Source: Chromatiales bacterium (lineage in GTDB: Bacteria; Pseudomonadota; Gammaproteobacteria; SZUA-152). From it: DNA of 33,100 bases. The position numbers and the translations under genes are program-made. The stretch spans positions 1 through 33,100 of the forward strand of contig JALSHB010000019.1 of the NCBI GenBank assembly GCA_026982475.1, read 5' to 3'. Position 1 is the first letter of the stretch; every line of letters begins with the position of its first letter. The notes beneath the pieces are model-generated. The model was not told the DNA's origin. It saw nothing but the letters and a program-made list of their open reading frames with translations, and did not search any database. Shown in pieces: positions 18,405-26,435 of this stretch.

Positions 18405-19988
18405 ATGCCCAACCTGCTCCACGACCTCATCCTGCGCAGTGCCGAGACTCACCCCACCAGCCCCGCGCTGACCCACAAAAAGGTTACCCAGGACTACACG
18501 GCCCTCGCTGCGGATATCCGGCAGACCGCTCAAGGCCTGCTGTGGCTGGGCCTGTCACGCGGTGAGCGCGTCGCTGTCTATCTACCCAAGCAGCTGGAAA
18601 CCATACATAGCCTATTCGGCACCTCCCTTGCCGGTGGCGTATTCGTGCCGGTGAATCCACTGCTCAAACCCGAACAGGTGGGCCATATCCTGCGCGACTG
18701 CAATGTACGGATTCTGGTCACCGCCACAATGCGCGCCCGGCAGCTGAGCAAGGTACTGGCCGACTGCCACGACCTCAGACATGTGGTCATCGTGGACAGC
18801 AACGAGGAACTGCCGGAAATCCCCGGGGTGGAGACCATTGGCTGGCAGTCACTGGTGTTACAGGACACTGTCCAAGCCCCACCTGCCATCATCGACACGG
18901 ACATGGCCGCCATTCTTTACACCTCTGGCAGCACCGGGCGCCCCAAGGGCGTGGTGCTGTCGCATCGCAACATGCTGACAGGCGCGAAAAGCGTGGCGCA
19001 ATACCTCGGCAACACTGCCGATGACAGGCTGCTCGCCGTCCTGCCGCTCAGCTTCGATTACGGCCTCAGCCAGTTGACCACCGCCTTCAGCGTCGGCGCC
19101 AGCACCGTGCTGATGGACTATCTGCTGCCGCGCGACGTCATTCGTGCCGTGGCCAAACATGGCATCACCGGCCTTGCCGCCGTGCCGCCGCTATGGACAC
19201 AGATCGCCAATCTGCCTTGGCCCGAAGAGGCTCAGGCCTCGTTGCGCTACATCACCAATTCCGGTGGCGCCCTGCCGCGCGCCACACTGGCGGCACTGCA
19301 GGCCGCCCTACCCAACACCCAACCGGTGCTGATGTACGGTCTCACCGAGGCCTTCCGTTCCACTTACCTGCCGCCGGAAGAATTGGCCAAACGTCCGGAT
19401 TCCATGGGCCGCGCCATTCCCAATGCCGACATCATGGTGGTGCGCGAAGACGGCAGCCCCTGTGCCGCCGGCGAACCGGGCGAACTGGTACACCGCGGCT
19501 CACTGGTCGCCATGGGCTATTGGAACGACAAGGAACGCACCGCCGAGCGCTTCCGCCCGGCACCCGGGCAAGAGGCCGGCCTGCCCCTGGCGGAAATCGC
19601 CGTGTGGTCCGGTGACACGGTGAAAATGGACGAGGATGGCTATCTGTACTTCATTGGCCGCAAGGACGACATGATCAAGACCTCCGGCTACCGCGTCAGC
19701 CCAACAGAGGTGGAAGAAACCCTGTACGCCAGCGGCCTGGTAAGCGAGGCCGCCGCCCTGGGCGTCCCGCATCCCACCCTCGGTCAGGCCATCGTCGCCG
19801 TCGTCACCGCCGACACTGACGCGGTGGACAGCGAGGCCATCCTGAACCACTGCAAACAGAAGCTGCCGGCCTTCATGGTGCCGCACCACATCCAGATCCA
19901 GGCCAGCCTGCCGCGCAACCCCAACGGCAAGATCGACCGCAAGCACTTGAGCCAGGAACTGCAGGATCTCTTCCAAGACCCCGCCTGA
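18405..19988 (+). CDS. AMP-forming acyl-CoA ligase, exosortase A system-associated type
   Basis: LYTSGSTGRPKGVVLSHRNMLTGAKSVAQYLGN, MYGLTEAFRSTYLPPEELAKRPDSMGRAIPNADI, GRKDDMIKTSGYRVSPTEVEETLY, NPNGKIDRKHL. Immediately followed by the matching PLP decarboxylase. Confidence 0.86.
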   Translation: MPNLLHDLILRSAETHPTSPALTHKKVTQDYTALAADIRQTAQGLLWLGLSRGERVAVYLPKQLETIHSLFGTSLAGGVFVPVNPLLKPEQVGHILRDCNVRILVTATMRARQLSKVLADCHDLRHVVIVDSNEELPEIPGVETIGWQSLVLQDTVQAPPAIIDTDMAAILYTSGSTGRPKGVVLSHRNMLTGAKSVAQYLGNTADDRLLAVLPLSFDYGLSQLTTAFSVGASTVLMDYLLPRDVIRAVAKHGITGLAAVPPLWTQIANLPWPEEAQASLRYITNSGGALPRATLAALQAALPNTQPVLMYGLTEAFRSTYLPPEELAKRPDSMGRAIPNADIMVVREDGSPCAAGEPGELVHRGSLVAMGYWNDKERTAERFRPAPGQEAGLPLAEIAVWSGDTVKMDEDGYLYFIGRKDDMIKTSGYRVSPTEVEETLYASGLVSEAAALGVPHPTLGQAIVAVVTADTDAVDSEAILNHCKQKLPAFMVPHHIQIQASLPRNPNGKIDRKHLSQELQDLFQDPA

Positions 19989-20010
19989 AACTTTTCGAAC
20001 AAGGAACACC

Positions 20011-21246
20011 ATGAGCAAGCCCAGACACACCGACGCCATCCTCAATGCCTTCCCCGTGGAAAACGGTGAATTGCTGATCGGCGGCATACCCCTCTCCCAG
20101 CTCGCCAACCGCGTCGGCCAGACACCCTTCTACGCCTACGACCGGCAGAAGATCACCGCGCGCGTCGCCCACCTGCGCCAGCACCTGCCAGACGAGATCC
20201 ACCTGCATTACGCCATCAAGGCCAATCCCATGCCCGCCGTGGTGCAACATCTGGCCGGGCTGGTGGACGGCTTCGACCTCGCCTCCGGCGGGGAGATGCA
20301 CGTGGCGCTGGACACCCCCATGTCCTCGGATCACATCAGTTTCGCTGGCCCCGGCAAGTCCGAGCGCGAGATCGGCAGCGCCATCGCCGCCGGCGTCACC
20401 CTCAACCTGGAATCCGAGACCGAACTGGAGACCGCGGCAAGACTAAGCGAGGCACAGGGCATCAAGGCCAGGGTCGCCGTGCGCGTGAATCCTGACTTCG
20501 AACTGAAGTCCTCCGGCATGAAAATGGGCGGCGGCCCCAAACAGTTCGGCATCGATGCCGAGCGGGTACCCGCGGTGCTGAAGCGCATTGGCGAACTGGA
20601 TCTCGACTTTCAGGGTTTCCACATCTTCAGCGGTTCGCAAAACCTCAGGCCCGAGGCCATCATCGAGGCCCAGGAAAAGACCTTCGAACTTGCCTACCGA
20701 CTGGCCAGCGGCGCACCGTCCACGGTGAAAAAACTCAACATCGGTGGCGGCTTTGGCATCCCCTATTTCCCCGGCGAACAGCCGCTGGACATCGCACCGA
20801 TCGGCGACAGGCTGAATGAATTGCTCACCGAAAAAGACAAACAGATGCCCGAAGCCAAGGTCATTATCGAGCTGGGGCGTTATCTGGTTGGCGAGGCCGG
20901 CGTATATGTCTGCCGCATCGTGGACCGCAAGGTTTCACGGGAGCAGGTGTACCTGGTCGCTGACGGCGGCCTGCACCAGCACCTCGCCGCCTCCGGCAAT
21001 TTTGGCCAGGTCATCCGCAAGAACTACCCAACGCTTATTGGCAACAGAATGGGAGAAACCAGGACCGAGCAGGCCAGTATCGTCGGACCGCTCTGCACAC
21101 CACTGGATCTGCTTGCCGACAAAATGGAACTACCCATGGCAGGCGTCGGCGACCTGGCGGTCATCCTGCAGTCGGGCGCGTATGGCTATACCGCCAGCCC
21201 GCATCAGTTCCTGAGCCACCCGATGCCCATGGAAGTAGTGGTCTAA
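20011..21246 (+). CDS. PLP-dependent decarboxylase, exosortase A system-associated type (Orn/DAP/Arg decarboxylase fold III)
   Basis: FYAYDRQKITARVAHLRQHLPDEIHLHYAIKANPMPAVVQHLAGLVDGFDLASGGEM, NIGGGFGIPYFPGEQ, ELGRYLVGEAGVYV, GPLCTPLDLLAD, SGAYGYTASPHQFLSHP. Confidence 0.9.
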   Translation: MSKPRHTDAILNAFPVENGELLIGGIPLSQLANRVGQTPFYAYDRQKITARVAHLRQHLPDEIHLHYAIKANPMPAVVQHLAGLVDGFDLASGGEMHVALDTPMSSDHISFAGPGKSEREIGSAIAAGVTLNLESETELETAARLSEAQGIKARVAVRVNPDFELKSSGMKMGGGPKQFGIDAERVPAVLKRIGELDLDFQGFHIFSGSQNLRPEAIIEAQEKTFELAYRLASGAPSTVKKLNIGGGFGIPYFPGEQPLDIAPIGDRLNELLTEKDKQMPEAKVIIELGRYLVGEAGVYVCRIVDRKVSREQVYLVADGGLHQHLAASGNFGQVIRKNYPTLIGNRMGETRTEQASIVGPLCTPLDLLADKMELPMAGVGDLAVILQSGAYGYTASPHQFLSHPMPMEVVV

Positions 21247-21289
21247 ACGTCCAGCACCCGTGTGTATGAGATACCTGCAGCCGGGGCCA

Positions 21290-23740
21290 TTACCAGCTCA
21301 ACATCACCTGGCCTGAAGCTGCCGGCAAGGACAGGCGAACCACGCCTGCCGCATTGCTCAACAAACCCCGCTGCGATACTCCCCCTTCAATGCGCAGTTG
21401 CATCATTGCCGGAATGCCGAAAACATAGAGTCGGCGTTGTTCCCCGGGTATGGTGACCTGTATCTGGCCATGCGGTGCAGACTCGACAAAGACCACCACG
21501 CTCTGTTCGCTGGCCAGACCTCTGGCGTGGACACCGCTCACGGACACGGGCCGGGTCTGAATGGGCCGAGGCCTGCCAATACTGGGGGATAATGCCACCA
21601 GAAATTCGGCCTGCCGCCGTGCGCTATCCGGCTGAATTTCAAGGCGCCACATACCTACATCGAACCACGGCTTGAACGATGCACCCTGCACATAGTTCTT
21701 GCCATCCAGGTCGGCATCGTCACCATCCGTTTCAACATAGAACTGATAATCCGGACCGCCGACGATCCGCATGACGGCATTTTCCGGATACAAGCGCTCG
21801 ACACGCAAGTATCCCCTGCCGTTGCGCACCAGCGCGGTATGGGTGGAACTCTGCAGGATACCGTTGCGGGCCGTGCCTCTCAGGGGGACCGCTTGTTCCA
21901 GCTCTGGTCGGTTAACGGTATGCAACAGCCATTTCTTGGTATACGCCGCGTCGGTGCTGACGACCCGGTCGTGCAGGAGCAGCATGTCTTCGTCATACAG
22001 ATAGAGCAGATCACGCGTGACGCTCGTAACCTTCCCTCCTCGACCGCCTTCGTCATGCTCTGGGGTGTTGTAGGCGTCGCTCAGATCTGCGGCAAGGTAG
22101 ACATACTCACCTTCCGCATGATGGTAATTTTCGACGCTGCCGCCAGCAAAATGGCTGCCTTTCTCCAGATTGGCGGCCCAATCTGCAACGCTCTGTACCG
22201 CGCTTCCTGTAGGAACGACAATACGCTGGCCACCATCGGAGACATTCTCTACAAAGAAGCGGTTGGGCTTGACCTGCTCGCCGGGGCGCAGGATCAGCAA
22301 AGAGTTTTTCGCGATGGTGCGAAGAGAATAGTTCAGCCGGTTGGCCCCCGTGAAATCGCCATAGGTACTGCTGTTGATAGCCAGGGGAGCGCCCTTGAAC
22401 AGACTGAAATGACCCGCATCGTAATGCCCGTGATGGGTAAAGGTATGACCTGCGCGAAAACTGATGAAAGTGGCATCCCTGGACCAGTCGGAACGAATGT
22501 AACCCTGATTGAAAGCACCCCGACCGAAAATTTCGCCCCTTGGCAGCAGACCACCAAAGACTTCCAGCCCTCGCCCGGCATTCGGCAGCGATGGCAAGGT
22601 CGGGTCATTGAACAAGCGGAAACCCCAACGATATCCGCGATAGTAACTTTGTGCGCCATGCAAGGCTTCGAGGTAACGGGAAAATGTGGCGAAGACAGGG
22701 TCACGCGTGGCCTGGGCAATGACATCGATCACGCGTCGCGTCTCATCCTTCAGGTCGATACGGGAGCCTTCATCACCCAGCCCCTCAAAGCGGTCATCCG
22801 GGCGTACGCCATGGATGTGCCACAAGCCCACGCGACGCAACAGCTGCTGGATCCGTTCCCCATTCTCGGCACCCTCCAGGCCATTGAGGTAGGCCGAGGC
22901 GGCGAGACTGAACAAGAAGGCGCGATTCTGTATCCAGTAATTGTAGCCTTCCGGCCATCCCTCCGTGAGTTCAGCGGCGCGCACCACGTCGAGAAAGTGC
23001 CCCTGGGCCTGGGCAATCAGCCTCGGACGCTGGGCGCTTCCCCCGGGGTCCAGCACGACCGCCGTGAGCCAGGCCATTGAGGCCAGAGAGGTGCGACCAT
23101 GCCACAAGGATGGGGATGAGTCATCGAGGATGGTGAGATAGTCACGCAAGGCATATTCGAGCCTGGACTCGATCAAGGCGCGGTCATCCTGACTCAATTG
23201 CGGACAGCTGGACGCCAGGTCATAGGCAAAGGCCAATTCCCAGCCATTGCCGTACTGTCCCTGTACATCGGGTGTTTCCAGCGTAAATGCCTTGAGTTTT
23301 CGAATCAGCTCATCGGCCACGGCCGCGTCGCCACTACTTGTCCAGCACGCCGCAAGCTTCAATACGGATCCTGAACCACCACGACAAGGATCGAAGTCCT
23401 GAATCCCTTGGGCACGATAGAGGGCCGTTCGCTGCCGTATGAGATCAGGCATAGCCTGGCCAGACCAGCCGGCCAGTTCCGGCAACAGGATTCGGGGGCG
23501 GGTATGCCGCAACCGGCCATCCAGGGCATGATCTGAAAAACGCGGGGCAGGAGACAAGGCATTGACGACCCAGGGCTGATCGATGCCAGCCTTTTCCAAG
23601 GCCTTGAGAGCAAACTGGGTGGGGGTCAGCTGATAGTAATCGAGCAGGAAAACGAGACCAAAAAGCAGGGCCACATGCGCGGACAAACCGACCAGCATGA
23701 GGTAGGCAGACAGCCATTTACGTAACGACTTTATGTGCAT
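21290..23740 (-). CDS. Heparinase II/III-like polysaccharide lyase with N-terminal membrane anchor
   Basis: 816 aa. N-terminal TM WLSAYLMLVGLSAHVALLFGLVFLLDYY; GWPEGYNYWIQNRAFLFSLAASAYLNG; HTFTHHGHYDAGHFSLFKGAPLAINSSTYGDF; LLYLYDEDMLLLHDRVVSTDAAYTKKWLLHTVNRPE. Confidence 0.85.
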   Translation of the reverse strand: MHIKSLRKWLSAYLMLVGLSAHVALLFGLVFLLDYYQLTPTQFALKALEKAGIDQPWVVNALSPAPRFSDHALDGRLRHTRPRILLPELAGWSGQAMPDLIRQRTALYRAQGIQDFDPCRGGSGSVLKLAACWTSSGDAAVADELIRKLKAFTLETPDVQGQYGNGWELAFAYDLASSCPQLSQDDRALIESRLEYALRDYLTILDDSSPSLWHGRTSLASMAWLTAVVLDPGGSAQRPRLIAQAQGHFLDVVRAAELTEGWPEGYNYWIQNRAFLFSLAASAYLNGLEGAENGERIQQLLRRVGLWHIHGVRPDDRFEGLGDEGSRIDLKDETRRVIDVIAQATRDPVFATFSRYLEALHGAQSYYRGYRWGFRLFNDPTLPSLPNAGRGLEVFGGLLPRGEIFGRGAFNQGYIRSDWSRDATFISFRAGHTFTHHGHYDAGHFSLFKGAPLAINSSTYGDFTGANRLNYSLRTIAKNSLLILRPGEQVKPNRFFVENVSDGGQRIVVPTGSAVQSVADWAANLEKGSHFAGGSVENYHHAEGEYVYLAADLSDAYNTPEHDEGGRGGKVTSVTRDLLYLYDEDMLLLHDRVVSTDAAYTKKWLLHTVNRPELEQAVPLRGTARNGILQSSTHTALVRNGRGYLRVERLYPENAVMRIVGGPDYQFYVETDGDDADLDGKNYVQGASFKPWFDVGMWRLEIQPDSARRQAEFLVALSPSIGRPRPIQTRPVSVSGVHARGLASEQSVVVFVESAPHGQIQVTIPGEQRRLYVFGIPAMMQLRIEGGVSQRGLLSNAAGVVRLSLPAASGQVMLSW

Positions 23741-23788
23741 TTCACCTTGGCCAGCCGAAGCGCTTCCGGCAGACAGCAGACGACTTGT

Positions 23789-24670
23789 CTACCAGGAACG
23801 CAACCAGTCCAACGTCCACGCTGCCACCGTATCACGCCATTCACGACGCGAAAACGTGTGATTGGCTGGGCCCAGCTCCCGCAGACAGACATGCGGCCTG
23901 CGGAGGAGCTTTTGCCACTGCCGAGACCGTTTTACGGCATCGCGAAACTCGTCCGCGGTCAGGTCATCGCCGCTGAGAACGAAAAGCAGGCGACCGGGAA
24001 AGGCCCTGAGGCCTTGACACATGCGTTCCGGCAGTGCTTCCCGAGAGCCAAGCCCGCTTCCCTCCGCAACCGCCGGATCCCGCCCCTGCGTGGCATGCCC
24101 CTTGCCAAGAACGGATGACACCATCTTCCACAAGGAACGGGTAGATGAGGAAAAATCGAACCTTCCCGACACGACCTTCCGCCAGAACTCGCGGCCAAAC
24201 AGGCGAGAGAGGTAATAGTGTTTCAAATAGGCCTTGGCAATACCCGCCTCAGTGCGCACCCACGGATTCAACAACACCAGGCCACTGACACGAGGATCGG
24301 ATTTCGCATAAAAGGCGGCTGCAGAGGCGGCATCACACAACCCCCAGATAACGGCCTCCTCGAGATTCGGAGCCTTGTCGAACAAGCAGTCGATGGAGGC
24401 GTGGATGTCCTCGTCAATGGATTCAAAGGTTCGAATATCGCCCTCACTGTCTCCCATCCCACGATAGTCAAAACGCAGAACGGGAATCCCATTGGCAGCA
24501 AGAAAACGCGCCAACAAGACAAACTGACGGTGACTACCCACACGATACTGAGGGCCACCAACGACGATCAATACCCCCCGAGTCGAGGGTTCCTGCTGCG
24601 GCGGATGATAGATGCCGAACAAGCGTTCTCCCCTGACGGAAAAATTGACCACCGATTCATTCAAGTCCAT
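23789..24670 (-). CDS. Alpha/beta-hydrolase-fold protein, exosortase A system-associated hydrolase 1 type
   Basis: GERLFGIYHPPQQEPSTRGVLIVVGGPQYRVGSHRQFVLLARFLAANGIPVLRFDYRGMGDSEGDIRTFESIDEDIHASIDCLF; elbow WGLCDAASAAAFYA; VLLNPWVRTEAG. Confidence 0.84.
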   Translation of the reverse strand: MDLNESVVNFSVRGERLFGIYHPPQQEPSTRGVLIVVGGPQYRVGSHRQFVLLARFLAANGIPVLRFDYRGMGDSEGDIRTFESIDEDIHASIDCLFDKAPNLEEAVIWGLCDAASAAAFYAKSDPRVSGLVLLNPWVRTEAGIAKAYLKHYYLSRLFGREFWRKVVSGRFDFSSSTRSLWKMVSSVLGKGHATQGRDPAVAEGSGLGSREALPERMCQGLRAFPGRLLFVLSGDDLTADEFRDAVKRSRQWQKLLRRPHVCLRELGPANHTFSRREWRDTVAAWTLDWLRSW

Positions 24671-24672
24671 AC

Positions 24673-25518
24673 CTAGTGGTCCATGCAGTTGCCGGTCACT
24701 AACTCAAGCGTTTTATCCAACAGGCAGGGAATGACCGTGATTTCCTGGGTGGACCAGAAGGGATCACCAACAATGCTATCGGCATGAACCTGGGTGCCAT
24801 TTCGACGCCATGCATCCAGGACCCTCTGACTCGCCGGTGAAATGGCGCGACCCTCATCCTGAACCAATTCAAGCCAATGGGTTCTCGGCAAAGAACACCC
24901 GGAAAAATCCGCCATGTTCAGTCCATTGATAGCGGTATAGAGCGCGGGAGGCAATTCATAACCTGCGATTTCAACGGGTTCCCCTTCTTGCAACAGGGAA
25001 ATGAGGGACTTTGTCGTTTCCCTTTTCCCTTCATTGCCCAGCAAGCCAGCCATCAACCGCAGCCGCAGGAACTGGCTCATGGCCAATCGCCCGCTGACAA
25101 CCGGCGCCCAGAGGATCAGCCGGTCAAATCTTTCACCCCCATTGCAATGCACATCCAGGGCCAGCAAGGCCCCCAACCGCAGCCCCAAGGCGAACACCTG
25201 ATCGGCACCCTGACACCGTAGCCATCGGGCAGCAATTTGCACATCCTGTTGCCAGATATTCCATCGCGCCTCAGCAAACTCCCCTTCACTGTCACCACAG
25301 GCAAAGAGGTCCAGCAGCAACACGTGAGTACCCCGAGAGGCGAGGGACCGGGAAAGCAAGGAAAAGGTGCGGCGAGACTTGTTCATTTCCTCCGCAAACG
25401 GAGGAATGAGCAAGACGGCGGATTTATCAGGACCGAGGTCGGCAGGTTTGTAGTGAATTGCGAAGAGCTTGCCGGCAACTCCTGAAAAGAAAAACGCTTC
25501 GGCGTTATAGGCTGCCAT
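24673..25518 (-). CDS. Alpha/beta-hydrolase-fold protein, exosortase A system-associated hydrolase 2 type
   Basis: GKLFAIHYKPADLGPDKSAVLLIPPFAEEMNKSRRTFSLLSRSLASRGTHVLLLDLFACGDSEGEFAEARWNIWQQDV; elbow ALGLRLGALLALDV. 2-nt gap to hydrolase 1. Confidence 0.82.
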   Translation of the reverse strand: MAAYNAEAFFFSGVAGKLFAIHYKPADLGPDKSAVLLIPPFAEEMNKSRRTFSLLSRSLASRGTHVLLLDLFACGDSEGEFAEARWNIWQQDVQIAARWLRCQGADQVFALGLRLGALLALDVHCNGGERFDRLILWAPVVSGRLAMSQFLRLRLMAGLLGNEGKRETTKSLISLLQEGEPVEIAGYELPPALYTAINGLNMADFSGCSLPRTHWLELVQDEGRAISPASQRVLDAWRRNGTQVHADSIVGDPFWSTQEITVIPCLLDKTLELVTGNCMDH

Positions 25519-25529
25519 GTCGATGGGCG

Positions 25530-25784
25530 TTATTCAGCCTGCTTTTGCCTTACAAATGCTACCAGACTGCCCAATGTTTCGAAGGTTTCGGCAAAGATCT
25601 CATCATCCTCAGCGACGAAACCGAAGTGCTCTTCCAATGCGGCGAGCAAGGTAACGACCGCCATAGAGTCAAACTCGGGGAGGCTGCCCAACAACTCGGT
25701 CGATTCATCGAATGAGTCCGCCCGGCTCCCCAAGCTGAGAGTGGCGCCCAGGAGGTGTCTTGTTTCCTTGAAAATCGAATCCAT
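25530..25784 (-). CDS. Acyl carrier protein-like (phosphopantetheine attachment domain)
   Basis: 84 aa with LGSLPEFDSMAVVTLLAALEEHFGFVAEDDEIFAETFETLGSLVAFVRQK; DSM phosphopantetheine motif. First gene of the - strand run into hydrolases 2 and 1. Confidence 0.87.
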   Translation of the reverse strand: MDSIFKETRHLLGATLSLGSRADSFDESTELLGSLPEFDSMAVVTLLAALEEHFGFVAEDDEIFAETFETLGSLVAFVRQKQAE

Positions 25785-26256
25785 AGATTATTGAATACCC
25801 AACAACATTTTCGGAATGAATTTTTCATTTTACCACATCCATGAAGCGGAGTTGAGCTCTTTTCAGGGCTCTTACGCACAACAAGGGGACTTGAAATGGG
25901 CACGATCAAGAAACCTACCGCCACAATGAGGTGTGCGATTTCGGAATGATGATAGAGGCAGGCTGATGTCAATCGACAGTGCGGGATTCCACGCCCCGCC
26001 TTAGGTGTTTTTCGGAATTGACCCACCTGTCGCCCTTGCGAGTAGAATCTGCGCACGACTTGTAGAGGCCAAATTCGATAATGCATCAATGCTTGGCCAT
26101 CGTCGCCCCATCACACCAGTCCATACACCTAGGACTCGCCCTCAACATTTATAGAAGAGGCAGGAATCGCTGGCTCCAGGGACAAGCCTGCGCATCACGG
26201 ACTGTGCAATGAGCACAAAATCGAAGTCCGGCAACATTGCGCAAATGTGACGAAAA

Positions 26257-26272
26257 TGTGACATCGCTCACG
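26257..26272. promoter_or_regulatory. CRP/FNR-superfamily-like binding site
   Basis: TGTGA-CATCGC-TCACG, one mismatch to TGTGA-N6-TCACA, preceded by AAA; a second AAATGTGACG half-site lies at 26243-26252. Confidence 0.42.
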
Positions 26273-26435
26273 CGATCCAGTGGCCTACAGCCGATGAATA
26301 AAGACAAGTCGGCCATCAGCCATTGGGGTGGAAATGGGGGCTAGTCTATTCTATACACCTGACAGGCCGACATAATGGACAGGCCTTCCCCCCATCAAAT
26401 TGACAGCGATACAGACAATCCGCAAGGTATTCGAG

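Noticed and set aside
21839-23080. 413-aa + strand ORF
   Set aside because: Antisense to the heparinase-like gene, no recognisable motifs.
25559-26089. 176-aa - strand ORF
   Set aside because: Overlaps the ACP gene in another frame; Trp/Cys/Ser-rich translation without domain similarity.
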